The notes under the pieces were generated by a model. That model had not been told where the DNA came from. It did not search any database and saw nothing but the letters and a program-made list of their open reading frames with translations. Position numbers and translations under genes: made by a program. A DNA stretch of 64,000 nt, from assembly GCF_021531815.1 (NCBI RefSeq), contig NZ_JADYUM010000006.1:1-64000 (forward strand), read 5' to 3'. Origin of the DNA: Pseudoflavonifractor phocaeensis. Its GTDB lineage: Bacteria > Bacillota > Clostridia > Oscillospirales > Oscillospiraceae. Shown piece after piece: positions 42,722 through 51,010 of this stretch. Position 1 is the stretch's first letter. The number at the start of each line of letters is the position of its first letter.

Positions 42722-42865
42722 TTACGCAGACTCGAAATGGGCTCTGATCAAACTTTTGAGCATGTCCTTTACACTACGGTCAGAATCGAAGCGACGTTCC
42801 ACACGGATCTCCCTCGTTTTCACCCCCTTTTCTGGCATACCGTCCAGATCTGGTTTTTGACGCAT
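42722..42865 (-). CDS. Small (47-residue) protein upstream of the recombinase
   Basis: The frame M-R-Q-K-P-D-L-D-G-M-P runs to a TAA at 42722 and has a perfect GGAGG 6 bases before the ATG. The product is basic and ends in a helix S-V-K-D-M-L-K-S-L-I. Small genes in front of large serine recombinases (for example TnpW-type proteins) are common in clostridial elements; a role in excision is inferred. The stop lies 34 bases before the recombinase ATG. Confidence 0.6.
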   Translation of the reverse strand: MRQKPDLDGMPEKGVKTREIRVERRFDSDRSVKDMLKSLIRAHFESA

Positions 42866-43025
42866 TTTCTCCCTCCTCTCCGGTTTTGGATTCTATCCTT
42901 AATGAATGCGGCACATCGTCTGGCTTAGAACTCCAAATGCCTCTTTCCTGTGTATGATATATACGCGATACCTGGGAGAAAATCGGAAAATCCATCGTTT
43001 GGCGCGCGGCAGGCCGAAAATCAGC

Positions 43026-44606
43026 TTACGCCCCTGCCCGTTGAAAGAATTTCGCGTTCAAAAAGACCCATCGAATCCCCTCCACTTTTTTACTCACCCT
43101 ATTACTGCTGTCTACAGACACCAGTTGATTCATACGCAGGTATTTTGACACATTCCGCTCCGATATCTGCGGGTTGCATTTGCGCAAATACGCCATCATG
43201 TCATCAAATTTGACGCAGAAGTACCCTTTGTACCTGAATCCCGGTATTACCCCGGTGCGAACGCCCTGCAGGATCTGTTCCTCAACCGGTCTATTCTGCT
43301 CCTGGCGACGGCGAATCACCCCCAGTTCCTCATCAAACACAGCCATAAGGCATTGCTCAAAGCTCTGCTTGAGCTCAGGGATCCGGTCGCGGCACGGTCC
43401 AATCGTGTTCAGGAAACGAAGGAAGCTTTCCAAACACCAATCTATCTGCAGAAATGAAGTCCACAGCCGCTCCACATCCGGATAGGGCGTTGTTGGGAAC
43501 CCGGCCTTGGCACTGCGCAGATTTTCCAGTTCCTCCTCACAGTGTTCGGCAAACCAGCTCAGATAGGCTCTCAGCATCCCGGCTGCAAGCTGACGATCAC
43601 GGGAAGTTCCGCCGATGCGATAGTCATGGACCTGCACCAACAGGCACCGGGTAATTTCCGAAAGCTCTTGGGGCAAAATCTCTGCGGTCAGAACCAGTCC
43701 CGCTTGACACGGATGTGACTGAGGGTCAATTCCCGACATCTTCATTCGACCGCTCTCGTTGGCCACATAACGCACCGCTTTCACGCCGTTATCCAGTCGT
43801 TTACGCTGATTTTCGGTGTCTGTACTGCGGCAGATGTCGTCATACAACACTGTGCGGTCTCGGGTTCTGTGAAGGATCTCCCCCAACGACGGTGTAGTAC
43901 TCTCCGCATCCGGAAACTCTTCCGGAATGCCATTCCTGTCGTACAACTGGCAAAAGTTTCTGGCCAAGGTTGTTTTCCCTGTGCCCGACTTTCCAACGAT
44001 AAATAATGCGCATGCAAACGGGAGATCTGACTCTTTCCAGAGAGAACGGTGAGCCGAAAAAATCGCATATCCGAATACCGGAAGCCGGTAGCACAGATGT
44101 TTTTGCAGCGACGTCAGGAATTCTTGCGCTGTCACGTCCAGTGTCTGGTCCCCTGGGGCTGCCAGCCTTGTACCGGTATGACACACCGTCAAGAATTCTT
44201 CGGCCGCTTGGTCAGGGGCGGCGGGGAGCAGTTCGTCCCCCGCCGCAAAGATTCGTTTCCCATCCGGCAGCGCATACCATCCGCTCTGCGGGAAACAGAG
44301 CGCCGCCTGCCCCGTACCCAGGTGCTGGATTGCTGCGGCACGGACGATCTCCCGGACCTGCTTCTTTGCCCGGGATGTAATGTACAGGCACCCCGCGGCA
44401 TGTTCTTCCAGATTCAGGCGCTGCAGCTGATTCATGGGCAGCAAAATTTTCTGTTCCCGCGCATCACCTTCCACCCTTAACTTCAACAGGAGAAAATACT
44501 CAGACGTGGTGGGATGCTCCACTCCGGCGGGCCGAAACACCCGCTCCAGAGCAAGGTCAAAATTTCCAAACTGCCCGCTTTTAATGAAGTAATCAGCGCC
44601 GGCCAC
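43026..44606 (-). CDS. P-loop ATPase of a mobile element (DUF927-like)
   Basis: The 526-residue protein has a large N-terminal region, a Walker A I-V-G-K-S-G-T-G-K-T-T in the centre, a probable Walker B V-L-Y-D-D-I-C, a sensor-like stretch L-V-L-T-A-E-I, and a C-terminal winged-helix-like part with I-S-E-R-N-V-S-K-Y-L. This arrangement is like DUF927-type helicase-ATPases of plasmids and integrated elements, but I cannot name it. I start at GTG 44606 (GAGGTG 6 bases upstream); it overlaps the upstream small gene by 14 bases. Confidence 0.65.
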   Translation of the reverse strand: MAGADYFIKSGQFGNFDLALERVFRPAGVEHPTTSEYFLLLKLRVEGDAREQKILLPMNQLQRLNLEEHAAGCLYITSRAKKQVREIVRAAAIQHLGTGQAALCFPQSGWYALPDGKRIFAAGDELLPAAPDQAAEEFLTVCHTGTRLAAPGDQTLDVTAQEFLTSLQKHLCYRLPVFGYAIFSAHRSLWKESDLPFACALFIVGKSGTGKTTLARNFCQLYDRNGIPEEFPDAESTTPSLGEILHRTRDRTVLYDDICRSTDTENQRKRLDNGVKAVRYVANESGRMKMSGIDPQSHPCQAGLVLTAEILPQELSEITRCLLVQVHDYRIGGTSRDRQLAAGMLRAYLSWFAEHCEEELENLRSAKAGFPTTPYPDVERLWTSFLQIDWCLESFLRFLNTIGPCRDRIPELKQSFEQCLMAVFDEELGVIRRRQEQNRPVEEQILQGVRTGVIPGFRYKGYFCVKFDDMMAYLRKCNPQISERNVSKYLRMNQLVSVDSSNRVSKKVEGIRWVFLNAKFFQRAGA

Positions 44607-44955
44607 GGCCAAGCACCTCGAAGCCCACTTCGATCGGCGGTTCCCGGAGGGTGCCTTTTTGAGCCCCCAGCGCCAAGTGTAACATCCTGTCCAAGCAGAA
44701 ATTTTGGTAAGCCAGAACGCCGTTCTGGAAGTTAACGCGGGCCACCGTCTGCTCCAGGCGATGTTTCCGTTTTTTCCCCTTTCCTTTTTTCTTTTTGCCC
44801 TTCTTTTTCCCACCGGAGTTCTCCATCAAGCTATCCAGGAGAGAAGGATCAATGGCCTGCAGGCAGTTGAGCGAATGATTTCCCGGCGTGCTGTCCACGG
44901 TATCATCTTCCCCGATGGTCAGATTTGGGTTCGTACGGTAGCTGTTGAAACTCAT
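44593..44955 (-). CDS. Lysine-rich small protein coupled to the ATPase
   Basis: The 120-residue protein has an acidic-polar N-terminus, a run K-K-K-G-K-K-K-K-G-K-G-K-K-R-K near residues 50-64, then a hydrophobic helical C-terminus. The basic run suggests nucleic-acid binding. GGAGG lies 7 bases before the ATG at 44955. It overlaps the ATPase gene, so the two are translationally coupled. Function unknown. Confidence 0.6.
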   Translation of the reverse strand: MSFNSYRTNPNLTIGEDDTVDSTPGNHSLNCLQAIDPSLLDSLMENSGGKKKGKKKKGKGKKRKHRLEQTVARVNFQNGVLAYQNFCLDRMLHLALGAQKGTLREPPIEVGFEVLGRGRR

Positions 44956-45030
44956 GTTTTTTCCTCCAATCGTCAAGTTTTACAGGGTTTTCACGTCAGA
45001 CATTATTCCACATTTTATTTGTGATTTCTA

Positions 45031-45081
45031 TTGACAATACCATGATTTGTTGAATATAATTTGAATATATTCGATTATATT
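45031..45081 (+). promoter_or_regulatory. Promoter and nested palindromes of the 547-residue gene
   Basis: TTGACA (45031-45036), an 18-base spacer and TATAAT (45055-45060) are followed by AATATAAT (45053-45060) inverted as ATTATATT (45074-45081), with a GAATATATTC palindrome (45063-45072) between them. The -10 box lies inside the left arm, so a repressor bound here would block it. The region also faces the divergent ATPase operon. Confidence 0.7.
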
Positions 45082-45111
45082 TTTTAATAACTAATTTTTT
45101 GGAGGATATTC

Positions 45112-46755
45112 GTGGACGCAATCAAGGAATTATACGAAAAAGAGCAATACAATCGTCAAAAGGCCCCGGGGTTTCTGACACTGATCCGCCGCAAGGGTGG
45201 GGCGGTCGACACGCTTCCGCATTTTCGCTGCTTGCCTGATGGGAATGCAGCCCCCTTGTTAGATGTGTGGAGGCGTTTTCATCATGCGGCCCACCACAAG
45301 GCTTTCGCCGATTTTTATGATAAGATCCTATACTGCTCTGAACTATGTGAAGGTCTGCTGGACGAGCCCACATTTCTGGAATTGATTGCCGACCGCAGCT
45401 TCTTGTTTCTGAACTACAGCGAATGTGGGACCGATCCGGAATATCCTACGCTGTCCCGCCTTGTGGATTCCTATGACACATGTCTTGAGAATTACAGGCG
45501 TGAAAATGTGGAGAAGGTGTGGGAGCAAGGGTTCGTTCCCACCGACGCCAACTATTCTGACTACCTGGCCTTTCAGCACAATCTGTCTGAATTAAACGCA
45601 GCGATTGCTTTGCGTAAAACGTTTCTGGATGACCCCGAGGGGAAGGCGTCTCTGCCCGAGGGGTTTTGCCTGGAGATCAAACCCGCCCGGGAGGCGCTAA
45701 GCAATGCGGAGCTTTCTCTCAGCAGCCTGTTCGAACACTATTTGGATGCCTGTAAAAATCAGGCATATGTCAGGTGGGAACCCCTCCGCTCCGGCCCAAC
45801 GGAGCCGTCGCCATGGAACGCTGCCATACACGCGGTCTGGGAGTATACCTCCCGGACCTGCGGGTATCAAGATCCCCCCACCCGCGCATTGGTCTTTTTC
45901 CATCTGTTTACGCAAAAAGCGCAAAAACTATATAACGGAACACTGCGGCAATATAAGTTCGAAAAGATTAGAGAACGCACGACGCTGACAGAAAATCCCG
46001 ATTCCACCCAGCTACGGATTCAGAAGCGCATCCGCTGCAACATCCAGCTCTATGACCAGCTTTTGGAACTGTTCATCGGACAAAGCTGTCTCCCGTTTCC
46101 TACGGAGGAGGCACGTACCCGGTATTCCTGCAGCGCAAAGTTCCAATTCTACCGATACAGCCGGTATGACCGTTACTGGCACTATGATCTGAGCGCCTTT
46201 TGGGATAGCGGATACAACCCCCGCTTTGGGTTCCATTACTTGGAGAACTATCGGGACGGCGTTGACAATCTGGGAAACCTTTTGCGTCATCACATTCATT
46301 ATTGCCTTCCCAATCAGGCTCAGTGGTTGATTCCGGTGCTGCACCATGATCGCCGGGAGCCGCCTCTCTCCGTTCTTACGACCTTTCTCCTTGCGGAGTC
46401 CACTCTGAACCTTCAGCCAAACAAACGGTTGGTTCATAAAGTTCAAAAGCTACTGGACTCCAAAGATGGAGCGATGCTGGTAAAGGAATACACACAGTGC
46501 TGCACCAATCAGACCCGTACCCTGGAACTGCTGACCGAAGCATGCAGAAAGTATCAACTTATCATCCCTCATGAGGAACTGGTCCTGTATGAATCCCTGG
46601 GAGGTGACACTACCGTCCAGAAATGCAGCCAATATGTTCTGGAGTACTTTCTGAGAGAGCGCATGATCAGGAAGGCCCGCGCCCGGCTGGGTACCCTTGC
46701 CAAAACGTATTTCGATCAGCTGTGCCTGAACAGTTTTTCCTACAACGGGAATTGA
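45112..46755 (+). CDS. Unknown 547-residue protein divergent from the ATPase
   Basis: I do not recognise this protein. It is soluble, rich in Tyr, Phe, Leu and Arg, and predicted largely alpha-helical, with C-C-T-N-Q-T and several Cys pairs but no clear catalytic motif, membrane segment or signal peptide. It starts at a GTG with GGAGG 6 bases upstream. GC is lower than the chromosome. Together with the divergent ATPase/Lys-rich pair it forms one regulated module in the mobile element, so a role in element maintenance or host interaction is possible. Confidence 0.5.
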   Translation: MDAIKELYEKEQYNRQKAPGFLTLIRRKGGAVDTLPHFRCLPDGNAAPLLDVWRRFHHAAHHKAFADFYDKILYCSELCEGLLDEPTFLELIADRSFLFLNYSECGTDPEYPTLSRLVDSYDTCLENYRRENVEKVWEQGFVPTDANYSDYLAFQHNLSELNAAIALRKTFLDDPEGKASLPEGFCLEIKPAREALSNAELSLSSLFEHYLDACKNQAYVRWEPLRSGPTEPSPWNAAIHAVWEYTSRTCGYQDPPTRALVFFHLFTQKAQKLYNGTLRQYKFEKIRERTTLTENPDSTQLRIQKRIRCNIQLYDQLLELFIGQSCLPFPTEEARTRYSCSAKFQFYRYSRYDRYWHYDLSAFWDSGYNPRFGFHYLENYRDGVDNLGNLLRHHIHYCLPNQAQWLIPVLHHDRREPPLSVLTTFLLAESTLNLQPNKRLVHKVQKLLDSKDGAMLVKEYTQCCTNQTRTLELLTEACRKYQLIIPHEELVLYESLGGDTTVQKCSQYVLEYFLRERMIRKARARLGTLAKTYFDQLCLNSFSYNGN

Positions 46756-46770
46756 CCGTGAGAAACAAAA

Positions 46771-46806
46771 TCAGGGGAAGCGGGGAAATTCCCCTCTTCC
46801 CCTGAA
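46771..46806 (+). terminator. Strong hairpin after the 547-residue gene
   Basis: Nested stems TCAGGGGAA/TTCCCCTGA and GGGGAA/TTCCCC (46771-46806). There is no T-run, so it may be a mRNA 3'-end stabiliser or a weak terminator. Confidence 0.5.
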
Positions 46807-46987
46807 AGCTGCAGATGGGGAAACAGTGAGTTGGTTCTATGGTGCTCTATTGGCAAATGATCCGCCCCTAATATATCCTCCCCTCTGTCTGTTGTTTCGT
46901 GTGCGGCGTCGCTGTTTTAAGCCAGGACTCCCTTCCGAACCGGGTTTGCGTACCATCGTTCCTACTCCCATGAAATTGAGTTTTTTG

Positions 46988-47017
46988 TTGGAAAGCGCAC
47001 CACAAGTACATTATAAA
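46988..47017 (+). promoter_or_regulatory. Promoter of the helicase gene
   Basis: TTGGAA (46988-46993), an 18-base spacer and TATAAA (47012-47017). Transcription would start about 47024, at the base of the hairpin that follows. Confidence 0.5.
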
Positions 47018-47025
47018 ATGAAGAT

Positions 47026-47058
47026 CTCCCAACAGATTTATAACGATTCTGTTGGGAG
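47026..47058 (+). promoter_or_regulatory. Hairpin that buries the helicase ribosome site
   Basis: A perfect 10-bp stem CTCCCAACAG (47026-47035) with CTGTTGGGAG (47049-47058), 13-base loop. The right arm contains the GGGAGG ribosome site of the gene, so folding would block translation. The GTTTTATTTT behind it could also end transcription. Confidence 0.6.
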
Positions 47059-47068
47059 GTTTTATTTT

Positions 47069-48277
47069 ATGAAGATCCGTAAATCCGTGAAAAAAGCCAT
47101 GGAATTGCTCCAAATCGAGCAACTGAGAAGAAATCAACTCAAACCGATCAATGCGATCCTGGACGGTCGTGACACCATGGTCATTGCGCCCACTTCCTTC
47201 GGCAAATCCGTGCTCTATCTGATCCCCGCCCTGGCACAGGACACAGGGATCACCATTGTGATCGAACCGCTCCTTGCCCTCATCCATGACCAGGTACATA
47301 AACTGCGAAAGCTGGACATTCCCGCGTCCTACCTGGATTCCACACAGTCCAAATCAGAGCAGAAAGCGGTCCTGGATGACCTGTGGAAATGCCGCGTCAA
47401 GATCCTCTATGTTGCCCCTGAGAGACTGGAGACGGGTATTCTCTCTTGGATCGAGGAATTTGGCCAAATCAAGATTGTCGTTGTGGATGAATGCCACTGC
47501 GTGACCACTTGGGGCAGCACGTTCCGGGATGCCTACCGATCCATCGGTGAATACATCGACTCGTTGGAACATCATCCTGTGATCGTTGCTCTCTCCGCCA
47601 CGGCAGTTCCGGAGGACCGGCCTCGGATCATGAAGCTGTTGTCCATGCGTAAGGCCAAGGAGTTCGCGGTAAGCCTGTACCGAAGCAAGCTGTCCTTTAT
47701 GAAGAAGCATGTTCCCTCCGGCTATGGTCACCTGTCAGAACTAAAAAAGTGCCTGAAGAAGTACCACCACCACACAACGATTTTGTTCTGCAATACCATC
47801 GCTGCCACGGAGAATGTTGCGAAAGAACTCAAGAAGCTCTATCACGGCGAGGTGATGGTCTATCACAGCCGGAACAAGGAGCAGGAAGAAGATATGTTGT
47901 CCGGAAAGAAGCATATCATCGTCGCTACCAGCGCGTTGAGCATGGGGGTAGACATCCGGGACGTGGACCTGGTGATCCACTACAACATGCCGCTGTCCCT
48001 TGCAGAGTATTACCAGATGGCAGGTCGGGCCGGCCGGGAGGGACAGCACGCCAGAAGTATCCTGCTGTATAATCCTGACGATTACAACAAGAATCGCTGG
48101 TTGCTGAAGCAGATTGAAGATAAGAAGGTCAGGGGGCGAGCGCTGAAACGGCTGGATGAGATGAAAGAATTCTGCGAGGATGAGGAGCAATGCATGGTCA
48201 TCACCTTGCTCAATGCCCTGGGAGATGCGCACGAGAACGCCTGCCGCTACTGTACCAACTGCCAGAAAGGAAGATGA
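47069..48277 (+). CDS. RecQ-like superfamily 2 helicase, short form
   Basis: The 402-residue protein has motif I A-P-T-S-F-G-K-S (40-47), motif II D-E-C-H (140-143, where classical RecQ has DEAH), S-A-T, and motifs V-VI S-A-L-S-M-G-V-D-I-R through Q-M-A-G-R-A-G-R. A Cys-rich end, C-R-Y-C-T-N-C, may be a reduced zinc domain; winged-helix and HRDC domains are missing. It unwinds DNA, presumably for element replication. The true ATG at 47069 has GGGAGG 10 bases upstream. It is followed after 3 bases by the Rep-like gene. Confidence 0.85.
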   Translation: MKIRKSVKKAMELLQIEQLRRNQLKPINAILDGRDTMVIAPTSFGKSVLYLIPALAQDTGITIVIEPLLALIHDQVHKLRKLDIPASYLDSTQSKSEQKAVLDDLWKCRVKILYVAPERLETGILSWIEEFGQIKIVVVDECHCVTTWGSTFRDAYRSIGEYIDSLEHHPVIVALSATAVPEDRPRIMKLLSMRKAKEFAVSLYRSKLSFMKKHVPSGYGHLSELKKCLKKYHHHTTILFCNTIAATENVAKELKKLYHGEVMVYHSRNKEQEEDMLSGKKHIIVATSALSMGVDIRDVDLVIHYNMPLSLAEYYQMAGRAGREGQHARSILLYNPDDYNKNRWLLKQIEDKKVRGRALKRLDEMKEFCEDEEQCMVITLLNALGDAHENACRYCTNCQKGR

Positions 48278-48280
48278 GAG

Positions 48281-49342
48281 ATGTGCCAGATTGACATAGG
48301 GATCGACAGTTTTTCCTGTACATACAGTCTGACTCCGAAGCAGAAGTCCAGCATTCTGGGTGCACTCAGGATACGTCCGAAGTTTCAGACCAGATGCAGC
48401 GATTATTTTGATTGCACTTATGACTATACCAGCGACTGCTTCGCCGGACAGGGCATCAAGCTGCGGGTCTCCCGGCATAAAGGCTCGCTCTGGAATCTCA
48501 CCGTCACGATCCATCCTACCCTTCTGCTGGGGGATACCGACAGAAGCGCTCTGTTTCATCCCAACAAGAAAACGGTCAAGGAAGTGATGCACGGGGCCGA
48601 CACACCTCTGAAGCAGATCCATTGTCCCTGTAAGCTGAAAGATATGAAGTTGTATCGGGTGGATGTCACGGCCAACCTGATTTTTGAAACGGCAGCCCTG
48701 GTGGAGGGCTACCTGCGCATCCTAAAGAAGAGTCTGATCCTGCCCAGGTATCATGTGGAACAATTCAAAAAGGGCGAGGGCAAAGCCAAAGACTGCAAGG
48801 AGGCCAACAGGCACTCCTATAAGCAGAGCTGTACGGCTGCTTCCTTCTTTGCCTATGATAAGACGGCGCAGTTGGAGATGATCGCCGCCTCACCGGCCTC
48901 TCTGGTGGGGAAACGGGTGCTGCGGCTGGAAGTGCAGCTGCGCCGCAAAGGTATGCGGAAGTGGGTAAGTAAAGATCACATGGACAACAACGGCAAGGTA
49001 TTGAAGATGCTGTATGAGAAGGCGGGAGACATCCTACGCTGGTATCTCGGGCGGCTGCAGCTCAAGGGGCAACGCCATGTTCGCTACAAGGAGGCAAAGG
49101 AGATGATCGATGGCCTTCGGAGTAAAAAGACAAGGGAGCGGATGCTGTATCTGCTGAGAAAGGCAAGCGACCGGAAAAGCCTTTCCGCCGCCATTGAAGA
49201 TCTGAGAGCGGAATTCGGCCTGAAGTCCGGACAGATCAACCGGGTCCTGAAGAAGTTTGACAAACTGGGCATCAGCCCCATCACGCTGACCAACGCGGAC
49301 GGCGAAGAAAGTCTTCCAGCGCTGGCGGGATTTCTTGGATAA
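48281..49342 (+). CDS. Rep-like replication protein (gene II/X-like), tentative
   Basis: The 353-residue basic protein has a Y-R-V-D-V-T-A-N-L strand, an S-F-x-A-Y-D-K block and R-L-E-V-Q-L-R near residue 220, which together recall rolling-circle Rep proteins of the gene II/X group. No clear His-x-His metal motif is seen and the catalytic Tyr is not obvious. It is co-transcribed with the helicase, so replication initiation fits. Some doubt remains; it could be a DNA-binding protein without nicking activity. Confidence 0.4.
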   Translation: MCQIDIGIDSFSCTYSLTPKQKSSILGALRIRPKFQTRCSDYFDCTYDYTSDCFAGQGIKLRVSRHKGSLWNLTVTIHPTLLLGDTDRSALFHPNKKTVKEVMHGADTPLKQIHCPCKLKDMKLYRVDVTANLIFETAALVEGYLRILKKSLILPRYHVEQFKKGEGKAKDCKEANRHSYKQSCTAASFFAYDKTAQLEMIAASPASLVGKRVLRLEVQLRRKGMRKWVSKDHMDNNGKVLKMLYEKAGDILRWYLGRLQLKGQRHVRYKEAKEMIDGLRSKKTRERMLYLLRKASDRKSLSAAIEDLRAEFGLKSGQINRVLKKFDKLGISPITLTNADGEESLPALAGFLG

Positions 49343-49469
49343 TCTAAATTTCTGTGTCTTTCGCATCTAAAAAAGCTCGAAATTGCTCAGAAATGAGTGT
49401 TTTTAAGTGAACGGTAGGTAACATTAGGATACATATTTGCTGGAATTCCGGAGCTGATGAGTATTCCAG

Positions 49470-49574
49470 TTATGCCATGTATAGCTGCTCCACACTAAGT
49501 TCCTGCATCAGCACCTCCTGTCTGGCTGTGTTCTTTTCCCGGGTGTTGACACGTACATATCCAACTTTCGTCAT
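49470..49574 (-). pseudogene. Truncated resolvase N-terminus
   Basis: A 34-codon frame begins M-T-K-V-G-Y-V-R-V-N-T-R-E, matching the first strand of small serine resolvases (G-Y-V-R-V-S-T), but the catalytic Ser is Asn and the frame stops after 34 codons. It is a fossil. Its place next to a long palindrome suggests a former res site. Confidence 0.6.
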
Positions 49575-49588
49575 CCCATCTCCATTTT

Positions 49589-49657
49589 CCCAATAGGGTC
49601 AGTTTTCAAATTGGCACATGCCACAATGCGAAAACCGACCCTATTGGGACAGTTTTT
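49589..49657 (+). terminator. Long hairpin with T-run, end of the helicase-Rep operon
   Basis: Arms 49589-49607 and 49630-49648 pair at 18 of 19 positions; TGGCA/TGCCA pair inside. ACAGTTTTTTTG follows. It works as a terminator on the plus strand. A third CCTATTGG copy lies at 49674-49681. Confidence 0.75.
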
Positions 49658-49689
49658 TTGCCGTTAGGGCACACCCTATTGGCATATGG

Positions 49690-50082
49690 TCAACAAGAGA
49701 TCATCACAAGCTGGCCGCCAATATTCAGAAACAGCTCCGGCTTGGCAAACACCGCCTTGTAATTCCGGAGCTGTTCATCCGTTAAAGAAATAAAATCTTC
49801 TTCGTCCGGCGAGGCGCCGCAGAGGAGAAATGTCCCGCAGACGATGTCATAGGGCTTCCCAGTACGGGACTCGCGCAGTGCACGGTTCATAGGCAGTCCC
49901 AGAAGCTTCCCTTCATCGTTGCAGATCAGCGCCACTGGTTCCTCAAAGGGATACAGCGCCTGAATCAAACCACCCACGATATTTTGCATCGCGGCGAGAC
50001 CGGAAGGTATCTCTTTTTCATAAGGTGCCCTCCCGGGTTCCACGATCAGGACACGCAGCGCCGTTTTTTCAGATGTCCCCAC
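49690..50082 (-). CDS. DUF3846 protein
   Basis: The 130-residue protein fits DUF3846: L-R-V-L-I-V-E-P-G near residue 9, E-E-P-V-A-L-I-C-N-D-E-G-K near 46 and N-R-A-L-R near 65. The family is found mainly in plasmids and integrated elements and has no known activity. Its GTG lies inside the end of the amidotransferase gene (14-base overlap), which couples translation. Confidence 0.8.
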   Translation of the reverse strand: MGTSEKTALRVLIVEPGRAPYEKEIPSGLAAMQNIVGGLIQALYPFEEPVALICNDEGKLLGLPMNRALRESRTGKPYDIVCGTFLLCGASPDEEDFISLTDEQLRNYKAVFAKPELFLNIGGQLVMISC

Positions 50083-51010
50083 AGTACAGCATCTCCTCTA
50101 CATCATCCGTCGTAAAGCCGTCAGTCAGCAGGGTATCCACATAATCAGGCGAAAAGCCGTAGAAAGATGCCACCGATTTCAACTCCCGAATATACGCCTG
50201 GTCTGGTGATGCTGGGAGCGGGACACTCCGGCTCCGGACCGAAGGCTCCATCAGGAAGGAATATGGGGCATATCCGCGGGTATACAAATTCCAGGTGTCA
50301 AAGCCAGCACGGGTTTGTTGTCCTTCCGAATCGATTTTCAGGATCTCGCCGCACGCCAGAACCACTTGAGATGCCTTGCCCAATCGATAGGGCATCCGGG
50401 CAAGGGCTTTCCTCAAAATCTCCTCGGTGGAGGCATAGAGGTACAGGCCGCTGTCGGGATAATGATAGATGCAAAGTGGATTGTCCCCTTTGACGAAGTA
50501 CAGATTGTTCCGGTCATCCAGCACGGTAAAGGAGAAGGAGCCCTCCACCTGTTCCGCCATGTATCTCAGGCTGTCAAAGGTGAGGGTTCCTTGCTGTTGG
50601 AGCAGCTGGACCGCCACGAAGCTGTCCGTCTCGATGTTGGTCCGGGGCAGCTTTTGGGTGGCCCGGAGCAAAACATCGTTGTACAGCACCCCGTTATGGG
50701 CCAGGGCAAAGGAATGGCTTCCCGCTCTGGCCAGGAAGGGGTGGTTGTTGTAGTTGCGCCGTGCGTCCCCCTGGGTGGACATTCTGGTGTGGCCCATGAT
50801 TACTAGGGCGTCCTCCGGGATATGGAACCGGACCTTATGGGCGGGCAGAGGCCGCTTGAACACATGTAGCTTACCGCCAGAATTGTAGGCGATCCCGGTG
50901 GCGTCGGTGCCTCTGACCTCGCTGGCTGTGGCCTGGACATGGAGCATCCTGGCCTTTTGCTTTCCAGTAAACCGATGGTTCCCGTCAATCATTCCAAACA
51001 AACAGCACAT
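50069..51010 (-). CDS. Class II glutamine amidotransferase-like protein
   Basis: The 313-residue protein begins M-C-C-L-F-G, where Cys2 is the N-terminal nucleophile of class II amidotransferases after Met removal. The substrate-binding G-H-T-R-M-S-T-Q-G-D (residues 73-82) and H-N-G-V-L-Y-N-D (about 104-111) motifs are present. Only the glutaminase domain and a C-terminal tail are visible. It would supply ammonia from glutamine to a partner, here probably the adjacent amidoligase. The stop overlaps its neighbour. Confidence 0.85.
   Translation of the reverse strand: MCCLFGMIDGNHRFTGKQKARMLHVQATASEVRGTDATGIAYNSGGKLHVFKRPLPAHKVRFHIPEDALVIMGHTRMSTQGDARRNYNNHPFLARAGSHSFALAHNGVLYNDVLLRATQKLPRTNIETDSFVAVQLLQQQGTLTFDSLRYMAEQVEGSFSFTVLDDRNNLYFVKGDNPLCIYHYPDSGLYLYASTEEILRKALARMPYRLGKASQVVLACGEILKIDSEGQQTRAGFDTWNLYTRGYAPYSFLMEPSVRSRSVPLPASPDQAYIRELKSVASFYGFSPDYVDTLLTDGFTTDDVEEMLYCGDI

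Larger units (their letters stand above)
49343..49689. other. Intergenic region with a resolvase fossil and a large hairpin
   Basis: The 350 bases between the Rep-like gene and the DUF3846 gene hold no intact gene. Two features, a resolvase fossil and a hairpin, are listed separately. The rest is AT-rich and shows nothing further. Confidence 0.5.
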
